NCBI GenBank assembly: GCA_936450465.1
Contig: OW388289.1
Span: 76,248,593-76,312,592 of the forward strand
Direction: 5' to 3'
Length of the DNA stretch: 64,000 bases
Origin: Gibbula magus
Lineage: Eukaryota; Mollusca; Gastropoda; Trochida; Trochidae
A model generated the notes under the pieces. It was not told the origin of the DNA. It was given only the letters and a program-made list of their open reading frames with translations, and did not search any database. A program made the translations under genes and the position numbers. Positions 36,515 through 47,734 of this stretch are shown in pieces. Position 1 is the first letter of the stretch; the number at the start of each line of letters is the position of its first letter.

Positions 36515-36940
36515 GCGTCAGACTTCATCTGCAAGAACCAAGCTGCAGACGAACGCGGCAGGATGTTCAGCATCCCTGCTATACCATGTGCAAATGAGGA
36601 GAACCGTCTTCTCTGTCCGGTACAGGCTCTACGGATATACACGGAGCATACTCGCACTCTACATCAGGGCAGGCTCAGGCTCTTCCTACCTCAATCCCAA
36701 ACGAGTGTCAAGGAGATCGACAAAATGCAGTTGGGGGTGTACCTGAGATCGGCAGTCCTGGATTGGAAGTCCGGCATATGGTGTTCGCCAATCACTATCT
36801 ACGCGACGTATCTCCTGAAGATCTGGGAGTCGTGGCGAGGCTGGTGCCTCAGGTGTTCGCTCAACACAGAACCTTCTCTGGACACCTATCTAGAGGGTTA
36901 TCGTCACGATAAGGGGTTCGTCCCCGTCTCTGAGTGTGTG
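36515..36940 (+). pseudogene. DIRS-like tyrosine recombinase remnant
   Basis: The frame reading RLLCPVQALRIYTEHT...GRLRLFLP (about 36603-36690) matches the central part of a DIRS tyrosine recombinase. A deletion then removes the segment expected to hold the catalytic H-x-x-R. In another frame VFANHYLRDVSPED (about 36783-36825) supplies the end with the nucleophilic Tyr region. A stop follows at about 36915. It cannot be active. Confidence 0.75.
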
Positions 36941-37439
36941 CAATAAACTTTGCATCGCACTTTTCTTCGGTGTTGTGTTGTGTTTTTAGTTGGCAACCCC
37001 TATGGTCGGTACCGTCGACCCCTCAGGGGCGAGGGTAGTGGAACCCTTAGGGTTGTAATAGGCTCTTAACACTGTGCCTTACGGTAAGCTAGTCCTAGCA
37101 GACCAATCGCCTCCTCTGCTCTCGGGTTGTCCCGAGTCCGCCGCCTAGCAGTGGCATGCTGGCTACGGTGAGTTATCAACTAGAGTATGTAAATATTAGT
37201 AGGTATTTGAGTAAACGTCATGATTTATACTCACCGTTGATAACTCTTTATACCCTACCCACCTACCCTCCTGCGAGTCTGAGAGCTACCTGCGTCCAGG
37301 CTCCAGGAGAAAGAAGTGACGTCACTGAGGATAAGCACTAGAGAGCAGCGATGAGGGAGGTAACTCTATTCATTTTAACTGTGTTAATTTGGTCGAGTGA
37401 TCAATTGAACCAAAATGAGTGAGTATAAATAATGTACTG

Positions 37440-38115
37440 TATTCGCAGATTTCAGATTTCTGTGTTATGATGAACATTTACTCATGAGTGTCTTTTTAAA
37501 CAGAAGAAAAGGACAGAAGAAAAGGAAGAGCGTCTGATTAAGTTAAAAACAAGACCATGCAAAGATTTTACTTGTTTACTCTACAATGAAATGTTTCTTG
37601 TTTTCTGATAACCGAGCCCACTCAATGACGTTATATCAGTGTAGTCAGTGTTAAAAGGGCTAATGAAACTTCACGAGCATTAATAGTGCATGAGTCAAAT
37701 GGAGCAAGGGAATGAGTGAGAAGGGTTTTAGGCGATGCCTAGATAAAAATCAATGACATCTGAAAGAAACTCCTTTGAACGTTGAAAGAAAATAAATTGA
37801 CAGTAAAGACATTGTTGTTTTATTGCTTGTAGCACTGATTGTAAAGATCACTGACGTTTTGTAACAGCATGAAATAATTACTGTACGTTCTTTCAAAAAG
37901 GGTTTGTCATTTAGTGAAACAATGTTTATAGGTTGCAAATGCTTGTAATATTGCAAGATCGTTGTTAACAACAACTGAATTACATGAATATATTTGTCTT
38001 TTTATAATGATAATTACACACGGGAGAACGATCAACGCAAATTTCAATTTGTATCTATGAAATACAAATGTGCACTGTTGTAATTTAAATTGGAAAACAT
38101 TTAAATTTTACTTTG
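37440..38115. repeat. Segmental duplication, copy D, distal part
   Basis: It matches 27720-27765 and then 28465-28935 and 29345-29450, without the 389-bp element. Landmarks are CAGATTTCTGTGTT, GTCTGATTAAGTTAAAAACA, GGGCTAATGAAACTTCACGA and AAAATAAATTGACAGTAAAG. Confidence 0.8.
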
Positions 38116-38119
38116 CTTC

Positions 38120-38440
38120 AGAGGGTCATAGTAATATTCACATTCTACTGGCAGGAGTTCTTAGCTTAATGTTTATCAAAGGCTTTTAGTCGTATTAAAT
38201 TTCATTATAGGCATTGATGTAAAGGAGCCAGTGAAGAATGTCTAATGGTCGATCAATATACTACAAAGGAAAGTGTTAAAAGCAGGTTGGCTGAATGTGT
38301 TCCGGGCTGGTGAAAAGTTTTCTTTTATCTCGTTTAAATCAAACATTAACTTCAGCTTCCTGACAAACTATTATCCATTCTTCAATGAAGCAATAAACTA
38401 ATGTAATGCTATTTGAGGTGTTCTATCATCAAACGTCATC
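38120..38440. other. Unannotated spacer
   Basis: Nothing recognisable between the end of duplication copy D and the triplet satellite. Confidence 0.4.
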
Positions 38441-38444
38441 AAAT

Positions 38445-38463
38445 GCTGGCAGCAGCAGTAACC

Positions 38464-38518
<55 letters not shown>

Positions 38519-38624
38519 AAACGTCATTAGTAGCAGTAACAACAGCACCTGCAGTAGCGGTAGCAGCTTGCAGGAATGGGTAGCAGAAGAAGAAGTAGAA
38601 ATAAAAGCAGTAGCGATATATCTT

Positions 38625-38656
<32 letters not shown>

Positions 38657-38665
38657 TGTTGTTGC

Positions 38666-38702
<37 letters not shown>

Positions 38703-38755
38703 ATTGTAGTAGTTGTTGTAGTAGTAGTTGTAGTAGTAGTTGTAGTTGTAGTAGG
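38445..38755. repeat. GTA/GTT triplet satellite
   Basis: A first block of GTA triplets (about 38464-38518), a less regular middle, a second GTA block, a run of GTT/TTG triplets (about 38655-38705), and a final GTAGTT mix. The Ser-, Val- and Asn-rich open frames on both strands are composition artefacts. Confidence 0.95.
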
Positions 38756-38759
38756 AACT

Positions 38760-41700
38760 ATAAAAATGTATCAATATCGAACAGAAGTTAAATACATGTT
38801 AAATAAAAGTACGAAAGATGTTGAATGGAGCAACTGAAAAAGTTGAGATTAGTTTTGTTATATTTATTGATTAATCCCGGCGGAAGATCAGCTTTGTAAA
38901 GAAACAATGTTTATATGAGATGAATTTTTTTTAAATCATGTCAAAACAAAACATGAAATTTAGATTTGTTTTATTAGAACATTTAAAAGCCATTAATAAA
39001 TTGATATCAAACTTGCACGGTTACTTTTAGATTGTGAGAGAGAATAGACCCCACTGCCTTTAGTACTAAAGAACATGAAAAACCTTCTGAGTCTTTCCTT
39101 CAATGTTACAAACCTACTTTTTGTATTTGATACATTGTAACGATATGAGATGCTAGATTGTTTTATAATAAAATAGACATAACATACATACCATACAATG
39201 CGTTCAAACGTGTATACACAAATACATACATCCATACATACATAGATACATACTGTTTACCTTTATCATTTCTATTCATCACCAATTCATTTCACTTTCA
39301 ACTGTACCGTATAACGTTGCCCAGCTGGAATAAAGAAAACAATACTGTAAATAAATCACAACTAACACATTTGTTTAATATAAATAGTATCTAGAACATG
39401 TAAAAAGTATAAACACAGATATTATTAACAAGATATAATATAAAGAAATACGCCGTTAACCACACGGAACCAGATGTGTTAATGTACAAAATTAGGTAAG
39501 TATCATATTACTCATTTATCAATTCCATATAGAGCACGCTTGCCTTCGTATAGTTGATGAATAACATAGCGTAAGCATAATAAATTAGTTACTAGTAGAA
39601 TTTAACACTTAATGTATAAATCCATATATTCGTATTGTTATGAAGGAGTAAAGCATTGTGCCCCGATACTGTTGATTTGGTGACAACATTGTAACTACCA
39701 CTACGTGTAACAAATTAAATTATCAGAGAAATATTTACAATATGTTTAGATTAAGTTTAACATACGGCTCGTCACTATCTCTATTCCATCCCAAACATTT
39801 ACTTGACTATCGTAAATTTTTTCGCAGTCATACAGTCTACAGGGTCAATGAGGTCACAAAACAAGCTTATAATATTCTTGACATTTAAAATCTGCAACCG
39901 TTTAACCGTGCATACACATGGGGAGTCAACATGTTCATAACTTGTGAGATCTTAGAGTGGCGACTTGCAATTGCATCCGTCCTAATACATAATGGACGTA
40001 AGTCTGAGCTCTTAAGATAAGATATTCGTATTTCAAACAACCCATCAATATTACATATTTTACAAAAGGGGAAACAACGACAAAACACGTTAAGAATTCC
40101 ATTAAGGAAAAACGTCGAAATGGATTTGGCAAATTATACTCCCGTGTTTTTCAAAACGTTTATTGTTTGAACATTTAAGATGCTAGTTTTCAATTCTTAC
40201 GCCATTGACATCCCAAATAACTTCAATTTGTGGCACTCGACATTAAGTGGAGAGACATATTCTTGAGGGTGGGAAACTCTGGTAACGGGTCAGTTTGGTG
40301 TATTGCTTAACAATACAGACATGTACAAGGTCTTTCCTGTAAGTCAGTTGTTGCATTATATTGTACAAGGTTAAGTAGGCGTGTCGTGAATGGCTTTATA
40401 TTCATCTTTTTTATTGTGGTTTTTTTTTTTTTTTTCGATCCTGTTTTCATTATTCTTAATAAAGTCATCACCAACTTTACCAACCATATCCACAGTATCA
40501 AACTCAACGAAAACAATTTGGCCATGAAGTAATTACTAACACGTTTCTATGAATTTGTTTTAAGCCGACGTAATCGAGATACCAAAACAAGAAAATGATA
40601 GAGAAAAAAAGTGTTTTTCTCAATTTGAAATAAAGCATTAAGATAGGTTAGCTTTTAAAAGCTAAATTCTGCATAAATGTCTCAAATACAGCATTATGTT
40701 CTCGACATTCATAACTTTATTAATGTCTTACAAGTAAACATGAAAATGATATTCACATTCATATTGATAACTAGAACAAAAATATTAATTCGGGAATTTT
40801 ACCAAACACTACACGATTTCTATGTTAGTTATGCCTTTTTTCTCGACCTACATAAATGCCTACGAACTTTTTTATATAAACTTGATGATATTTTCATTAA
40901 TATTCATGATACATTAACTACATAAGATTTTAAAATGTGCGGTCCCTATATTAAACATCAATGAATCAACATTTCCATGTGCATGTTTACCAAACACGTT
41001 GGAATTAGCAAGAGGTTCAAAAGAAAAGATGACGAAGAACTCCTACTTTTAAGTAGCTCATTTGGAACAGAGTAATCAAAACGACATTATGAACAATCTA
41101 AAGCAATTAAGTATCATCAGGTTAACGGTTAAAAGAAAACTGAACATATTTCCTTTAAAAATGTCAAAGTCTTGCAAGAAATGGGCCAGCGCCATGTAAA
41201 GTGTGTTGATACAAACTCGGAATTACTAACACTTACAAACAAGGCTACTGTGTGTGAAGCCCCGGTGTTTGTGCGCTGTGTCAACCTGATAAAGCCATGT
41301 TTTCATCCCTAGTTTGTGCAGGATTGACTAGCGACAGCAGTTGATTAAGACTCTCAACAGTGAACTACCCGAGCAATGTTGCCTGGTGTTTTACCATTCA
41401 GGATGTAGCTTTACATCATTGATGCTAATAGCTAAACTTGGGTGATATATGGTCTCTTGAGGACGTTAAGCCTTAAACTTAAAAAGGTGTGATTGATGCG
41501 ACTTTTTCAAAGTCAGGTAAATTAGATAGTAATGACTGAGCTTGGTAACATCAACCGAACCCTTTTCGTACTCGGGATTTCCTAATACTGCAAGATGTGA
41601 ACAAGTTTGTGAAAAGCTTAAAAACTGCTTTCATAGCCATGTTTTATTCAGATTAATTCAATTTAAATTCAAATAGAATAATAATGAGTTAGATTGAATT

Positions 41701-43180
41701 AAATCCCGAACATTTTCTGAAACGTCAATCTATTTCTTCGTGGTTACGTGTAGATCGTGTGCTGCATGATTGCGAGGGGAATATAGGTTTTCTATTATGT
41801 GCACTCTGTCCGGTACAAAAGATTTACTTAAATACCACAGTTGTCAAGTCTTAGCATCGACATTTTTAAAATATACAGTAGTAAGCCATAAGCAAACTAT
41901 CTCTTGCCAAATTCCTATAGACTTAATTTGCATTTAACCGTTGCGAAACTAAGATTTATAAATTAAGTTTTGATGGAATTTCCTTCAAAAATAAAATATT
42001 GCAACGTAAACGCTCACTTTTTATTTGTTTCCCCATGATTATTTTTCAAAACATGAACTACTTGTGACACTTTTAATCGGCAGTGTTTAGGACAGTGGTA
42101 CTCTCAGTTGTATATACGTTGTTTAACCTTTTACTATACGACAATTAACCAACAGAAAAAAGAATCAACATTATGTCCATTTATCTGATTTGATTCACAA
42201 GTTGTATCAAAATATGACAACACAATTTTAAACCCAATTAATGAAAATTAATTCTGAAATAATTAATTAACACGTAAGTCTATAAGTCTTTCACTTATGC
42301 ATATTGTCTGCTGTGGTATTCAGATAAGCTATTACAGGTTGTTTACCAGTCCACTTAATTAATGAAAATATCTAATAAATATGTCTAAATTATGCATATG
42401 ATAACTGCCTGGTAGATGACCGTTAAATCGTTAGAATGTAAGTTGTGATCTTTGTCAAATATTTCAATTACATTGTAATTTTACTCTTAGTACCCGACTC
42501 AAATAAATGATTCATTCATTAGAATTAGAGTTTTACATTATGCACTTTTCTCATGCTGAATGGACACTGTCAGATTATCGCAGCCCGCCAGGGCATCAAT
42601 ACTTCAGTGATAACAGGTGTGTTTTTTAAATAGAAAACAAGTATAGTTGACAAGTATATACGAACACTATACTGAAATTTAAAGCTTTACATCTAATAAG
42701 GGAAATTCGTCTTGGCCTACTAGGCCCCGGGATTGAGGGTTTATGGCACAAACAACGAAACTAACTAGAGTTTAGGGTGTATACACTTATAGCACAAGAA
42801 GTTAATTTCTAATAAATAATATATTTAATCATAGTTTAATTGTACGAAATAGACATCGCGTTAAAAAAGCAAGTACGCTTCATGTTTGATTACAAGTGTG
42901 ATTAGATATTTTACTAGTGTCTTGTAAACCAGGAAGAACAATGTACAGGATGTTTTCTAGATTGTATGATTGTTTAACCAAAACGTTTTAAGTGTCAAAT
43001 TTATTCTCGCTATCACAAAGACATGCCAAACAATGTGTACGTTCACCGTTTAAAACAATGTAATGAAAATAACAAATTCTGAAATCAGGAAGAGGTGTCA
43101 TCAATTGTTTACATAAACAAAAGGGTCTTCGTACTCTTGGCACACCTCGGCATACGTCAGCGAGTGAACGAGCCAGTCAG
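38760..43180. other. Long AT-rich stretch, no gene recognised
   Basis: There is a short CATA-type tetranucleotide tract at about 39213-39254 and a T run at about 40421-40435. Otherwise I see nothing I can support. Open frames are short and without motifs. This is the intergenic region upstream of the first coiled-coil gene. Confidence 0.5.
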
Positions 43181-43185
43181 TCAAT

Positions 43186-43320
43186 CAAGAGATAAGATAA
43201 CTTCCCTGGCTCCTATGACGCGCTGAAAACCTGGACCAACCATCCCCTATCCCCTGATAGGACCCGCCCGTCCCACTGGTACTTAAAGAAGAAATCCCGT
43301 AGTGTGGTCCAGTCTGTGTG
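43186..43320 (+). promoter_or_regulatory. Core promoter of the first coiled-coil gene
   Basis: Base composition turns GC-rich here compared with the AT-rich upstream DNA. A TATA-like ACTTAAAG lies at 43281-43288. An initiator-like CCAGTCT follows with its A at 43311, about 27 bp from the centre of the TATA-like box. A GC box (CCCGCCCG) is at about 43263-43270 and two GATA motifs (GAGATAAGATAA) at about 43191-43202. From the predicted start the 5' leader would be about 63 nt without an intron. Confidence 0.55.
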
Positions 43321-43373
43321 AGAGTCGTGTAGTGTTTACACTTATGTACTTTGGGTCAGTGAAATAACCCAAC

Positions 43374-45101
43374 ATGGCCGCCTTTAAAGCCCTCATAGTC
43401 TGCATCGTGTTGGCCCAGGCCCTTTGTGAGGGGTTGGGGGCAGCACCTGCTTGGTCAAATGGTGTGGGAAATGGAGCTGGAGCCAATGGGTGCCGATACG
43501 AGTTTACCGTCCCGGACAAGGTCGGGATGTGCAGTTCAGGAAACGCGGCCCTGGAGACCAAGGTGGACCAGCTGAAGAGTAATCTGGACAACACACGGCT
43601 CCAGTACGTGTCCCAGCACACTATGGTCCAGGACCAGCTCTCCAAGGTTCAGAACAACGTCAATAACTACGGAAGTCAGGTGAACGACCTGTTCAGCCAA
43701 CTACGCCAGTTGGAAAGCCAAATATCAAATCTTCCCAGTGACAGAAGCAGTAACGGCATCAAGGGCTTGATTGAACAGGCGAAGGACTCTTTCAACCAGG
43801 CTCTTCATAATCTGGAAAACAAAGTGATCAATGTGTCATTGAACCTACAGAAAGATGCCATTGAACAGTCGAAAGTGAACGCTGCTATTGAGATGCAGGT
43901 GAGGATTCAAAATGAGAAGGCGAGGAAGTTGGAGGATAAGCTTAAAGATGTTCTGACGATGGTTTCCGGTTCGACCGGAAGTCCAAGTGTGCCGCCTCCT
44001 CAAGGTCAATCTAACCCGGCAATGTTAAAGCAGGTTAGTGACAGACTGGCGCACTTCGACAAGCAGATCCAGATGTACGACCAGCTGTCTCAACAGCAGT
44101 TTTCCTCCCTGGAATCCAAGACCAACGACCTTTCCCTCACAGTAAGCAACCAAAGCCATCACCTCAGTAACATCGGCTTGAAATCCGACGTTGCTTTTTC
44201 AAGAGTACAGACAGCTGAACAGAAAATCCAAAAACTTAGTTTGGATATGGACGATTTTAAGAAAATTGATGAACCAAAGATCAAGAGTCTTGAATCCGAC
44301 ATGACAGCGGTTAAGAGTGACACTAAAGACCTAAAATCCCAAATTTCTAAAGTTGCCTCCAAAGCGATGAACGCAGATGTCCACAGCCTTGAAGGGGCTT
44401 CCAGCATAAGTGATCTGAGAGTTCGTATCCAGCTGCTGACAATGAACGTCAACAACATACTGAACAAACTCGCAAACCAATCCAGTGATATCACACATCT
44501 TGCTGACGACCTGAACAGCATATCTAATAACATCGACCCTTCACAACTACAGAGAATGAAAGATGCCCTAAAGGCGTTGAAGGACACGGGAGTGCTCAGT
44601 TCAGTGACGCAAGCCCAACTTCAACAGGTTGAGAACGAGATTCACTCACTTAATTCGATTGTGAACGGACTTCAGAACGCTCCTCAGCCTCAACAACATC
44701 CCATGACATCGCAAACAACACAAACACCTCCAGCAACACCTCAACCCACCCAGCCAACCACGATGCCTCCGATCCATGTTCCCCATCTTACTGACTCCAC
44801 AACAGTGAAGGCCCCTCCTATGCAGACAACACCGAAGACCATCAAGATTCCAACACTGAAGGTCCCAGATGTGAAAACCACAACCAAGCCATTCAAAGTG
44901 CCAACGTTCAAGGTACCGTCTCTTAAAACTAATCCTGTCATGGTCCCAACGTTAAAGGCACCAGATTCGAAAACAACCGAGAAGCATTTCAAGATCCCGA
45001 CACCGCCGGCCCAGTCACCTAACCTGGGACCTGTTGTGATCCACGCTCCCACCCTACCCGCTGCCTTCAAGGTTCCTCAGTTACCGGGCGGGAAGAAGTA
45101 G
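43374..45101 (+). CDS. Secreted coiled-coil protein with Pro/Thr-rich tail, paralogue 1
   Basis: I do not recognise this 575-residue family. The ATG is in a good context (AACATGG). Residues 1-20 form a signal peptide with hydrophobic core ALIVCIVLAQAL. Residues 40-53 carry CRYEFTVP...C, the only two cysteines of the mature protein, 13 apart. Residues about 57-195 and 216-433 are rich in heptad-like, Gln/Lys/Leu/Asn sequence and are probably coiled coil, joined by a Gly/Pro/Ser linker. Residues 436-575 are a Pro/Thr/Lys tail with repeated (K/T)VP or IPT elements, ending FKVPQLPGGKK. Three N-x-S sites lie at about 153, 259 and 368. A Cys-x-Phe-x-(V/L)-P...Cys motif before a coiled coil is also known from angiopoietin-type proteins, but the fibrinogen domain is absent here. 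It is likely an extracellular rod-like oligomer. The paralogue starts at 59908. Confidence 0.85.
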   Translation: MAAFKALIVCIVLAQALCEGLGAAPAWSNGVGNGAGANGCRYEFTVPDKVGMCSSGNAALETKVDQLKSNLDNTRLQYVSQHTMVQDQLSKVQNNVNNYGSQVNDLFSQLRQLESQISNLPSDRSSNGIKGLIEQAKDSFNQALHNLENKVINVSLNLQKDAIEQSKVNAAIEMQVRIQNEKARKLEDKLKDVLTMVSGSTGSPSVPPPQGQSNPAMLKQVSDRLAHFDKQIQMYDQLSQQQFSSLESKTNDLSLTVSNQSHHLSNIGLKSDVAFSRVQTAEQKIQKLSLDMDDFKKIDEPKIKSLESDMTAVKSDTKDLKSQISKVASKAMNADVHSLEGASSISDLRVRIQLLTMNVNNILNKLANQSSDITHLADDLNSISNNIDPSQLQRMKDALKALKDTGVLSSVTQAQLQQVENEIHSLNSIVNGLQNAPQPQQHPMTSQTTQTPPATPQPTQPTTMPPIHVPHLTDSTTVKAPPMQTTPKTIKIPTLKVPDVKTTTKPFKVPTFKVPSLKTNPVMVPTLKAPDSKTTEKHFKIPTPPAQSPNLGPVVIHAPTLPAAFKVPQLPGGKK

Positions 45102-45368
45102 TCACGGAGTCAAATGGACGATACAGACAATAAGTAGATCAGATATTTATCAAAATATTATGCATATGTGCGAAGATGAACAGTGACTGAGACTCGCCAT
45201 TACAATCTGACATAATTATGGGCGTATGAACTACCACCATGTTGTGACTGTAAGAAACGTTATTTTATATTTCGAATAGCCTTATAAACGTACCATAAAC
45301 GGCTATGGTTCGACTCTGCCCATCAACACACTTCTAAATTTAAATGTATGTGTCTTTGTTTCGCTTGG

Positions 45369-45374
45369 ATTAAA
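45369..45374 (+). terminator. Probable polyadenylation signal of the first gene
   Basis: ATTAAA, about 268 bp after the stop codon, followed by GTGTGTC and T-rich sequence that would suit a downstream element. No better AATAAA is present nearer the stop. Confidence 0.4.
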
Positions 45375-45399
45375 AACTGAAGTGTGTCATTTTCTATTT

Positions 45400-46180
45400 G
45401 TATTATTTCCGCAGTGAGTATTGTAACGGCGATTATGATTACTTGATTTTACTTATTATAGATTAACTCACCGTTGTATCGTTGAAGAAATACATTTCTG
45501 CATTGCCATTGTGAGATTTTTATGTTTTTGAGATAAACTTTATTAAACATATTGGACAATTTTATTCTGCGTCAACATACAGCGTATTGCATCAGCAGTT
45601 ATAATATAAGGATAGCAGCAATATGATATTTGCGCTATATTGCAAAGTCTCTAAAGAACGACCAACAGGTTTATCTTTCCTTACAGTATAATAGTCGTCT
45701 TTGATTGATTTGATTAAATGTCACGGTATACGAATTTCATGTACCCCGCTTCCATACTGACAGTTCCTCGCCAAGAGTAGGTGTCGCATAACGGCCAGGT
45801 GACGTTACTTAATGACGCATGTGGTGTACGGAGTTACAGCTAGCGGTTCAATGATAAAGCATGGGCAGCACGTACAAGAACTCGCTAGTGCTAGATGTCT
45901 TGAACACGGGGCAGATGTGTTCGGGTATTTCACATTGCATTGTTTGCACAGCAATTTAACTAAGATTAACTCATTTTAAAGAATAGTAACGCTTATTCTA
46001 AAACGTTTCACGACATTTAACATTTCAGTCGAAGCGTATGACGCTATTTTGTTTACGTTGAGGGTCAAGGTCGTTCAAACGGTATCCGCTTATCGACAGG
46101 CAAATTAAAATAAACTTTATAAAATTTAGACTGAGAAAGTTGTATTGACATGACGGAAAGATAAATACATTGTACGCATT
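45400..46180. other. Unannotated DNA after the first gene
   Basis: No gene or repeat recognised. Confidence 0.4.
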
Positions 46181-46185
46181 TCCAC

Positions 46186-46291
46186 GGGTAATACGCTCCG
46201 ATGTACCATCTTTGTACCAGTGTCGTCTCTCGTCTGAAGGCTTGGAATACACTGGTACAAAGATGGTACGAGTACATTGATTGTATTACCC
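46186..46291. mobile_element. Small foldback with perfect 21-bp arms
   Basis: GTACCATCTTTGTACCAGTG plus T (46203-46223) is perfectly inverted at 46249-46269. Outside it GGGTAATAC (46186-46194) is inverted as GTATTACCC (46283-46291). Three overlapping minus-strand open frames here are explained by the repeat and are not genes. Confidence 0.65.
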
Positions 46292-46809
46292 TCGAGAGAA
46301 GCATACAACTTACAATGTAGCTAATAAATATACTATTCCATATAACATTTAATCAAAACATGTGACATTTTCCTAACATTTTTTTTATTTTAAATGCGCT
46401 TTAGCTATCCGAATTGCAGTTGGGGATCAAAGTTTCTTTTTCGTCATGTTCACTCAAATACGTATGTTATCATACTAAAACAAAGATCGTATAAAACCGT
46501 GGTCGGAGCATTTTTTCCCGTGTCCGGAAAAGTTCGTAATAACCTATTTTGACAGTTGCCAAATTATATTCTTCATTACCGAGTTTCAATTCTTGTAAAT
46601 TAGTCATTCAGACAAGTTTTGCGTAAAAACGTACACAAGCTAAGGTGCTAAGACAATTATTCATTCACACTGGTTAAGAATGATAGTTAGGAATGATGAA
46701 ATTAATATTTATAAACTTCAAATAATTGAAGTGAAATAAAGCGTTTTATGTGAGTGTATGAATGTTCAGGGATCTACTCTACTTTATGCAATGAATCCTT
46801 TTTATACTA

Positions 46810-47060
46810 TTGTGAGACGTGGACTTATAGGCTCTGTAGCACGTTTTCTTACTGAAATAAATAAAAGTGCTCTCGTAAAAATATAAATAAGCGTTACCAA
46901 TGGCTAAATGATACTCCTAGATCGATAAAAAAAAAAAAAAAAAGACTTCTAAAAAGAATATACATGGTTCGGTTTAGCCCTGAGAGCCATTTTAATGTGT
47001 TCACATTAAAATGGCCGCTCGAAGGTAGTTCAAGTGATCTGAATGATGTAGCCTAAACAC
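46810..47060. repeat. Diverged copy of the 22325 repeat, with a 14-bp palindrome
   Basis: GGCTCTGTAGCACGTTTTCT (about 46830) and ATGGTTCGGTTTAGC (about 46963) correspond to the order seen at 22350-22480. A run of 17 A lies at 46927-46943. A perfect hairpin, GCCATTTTAATGTG, TT, then its inverse, is at 46986-47015. Confidence 0.45.
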
Positions 47061-47342
47061 TCAGAGTAGAGTTTTAAATATAGTACAACGATGGAATGGT
47101 CAACCATCTTGCTGTCTGACATCTCAAATTGTCATGAGACGTACAAATCTACCTCTCAAACGGAAGAGTTCCACACCACTGTCGCTTTATACGCCGTACC
47201 ACTTTCTTCAAATACGGTTAGCCGTTTTCTATGGGTACGGCTTACCGGGTCGTGTAATGGGATATTTTATTCATGTACTACCAACAAATTGTATAAACCT
47301 TAATAATAAATGGCAAATTTGAGAAAACATAATATGCAAAAT

Positions 47343-47730
47343 GTAGAATACTAAACGATGTCCCGATTGATAACATGTTTATTAAACAAGTGAATGGTTG
47401 GGTATTTTAACGAGCGAAAGCGAGTTAATACCGATGCCATTCACAAGTTTCATTAACATGTTATCAAATGGGACAGAGTTTAGTATTTTATTTACTACTC
47501 AATGATGTAAATAGCGTTGAATTGCAAGAAAATCGTTGTTAGTAACTTCTCACTTGCAAATAGGTCACCTGCTATTGCAGTCGCGTGGCTAACATTGTGA
47601 CGTCAACCAAAAACGACTATTAGGTCACGCGCCGATTATGACGTTACGACAGCACGCGGTGGTATCACACATGTGTGTAAACACATCATTGTTATCTTAT
47701 TAGTCATCTCACCACGGCTGAGTAATAAAA
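47343..47730. mobile_element. 389-bp foldback element, copy 2
   Basis: It is co-linear with 28949-29337 over its full length. It has TAGAATACTAAACGATGTCCC at the start, ACGAGCGAAAGCGAG in the loop, TTGTGACGTCAACCAAAAACG in the middle and CTGAGTAATAAAA at the end. Divergence from the first copy is modest. No clear target duplication was seen here. Confidence 0.75.
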
Positions 47731-47734
47731 ACGT

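Larger units (their letters stand above)
35232..37435 (+). mobile_element. Decayed DIRS-like (tyrosine recombinase) retroelement
   Basis: This GC-richer block inside copy D carries, in order, remnants of a DIRS-type reverse transcriptase, an RNase H and a tyrosine recombinase (separate entries), all broken by frameshifts, stops and deletions. The 3' non-coding part at 37160-37260 contains inverted repeats: ACGGTGAGTTATCAAC, then ACTCACCGTTGATAACTC. Repeated and inverted end sequences are typical of DIRS elements. The order of domains and lack of integrase or aspartic protease support DIRS over LTR elements. The 5' end appears missing. The flanks resume the duplicated sequence on both sides, with some of it lost. 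Confidence 0.8.

Noticed and set aside
38406..38837. Ser/Val-rich, Asn/Tyr-rich and Cys-rich open frames on both strands
   Set aside because: All three come from the same GTA/GTT satellite.
43283..43645. 120-residue minus-strand frame overlapping the first gene's start
   Set aside because: It is antisense to a well-supported coding region and has no motif of its own.
46025..46308. Three overlapping minus-strand open frames
   Set aside because: They lie over a foldback repeat and show the same repeat-encoded peptides in different frames.
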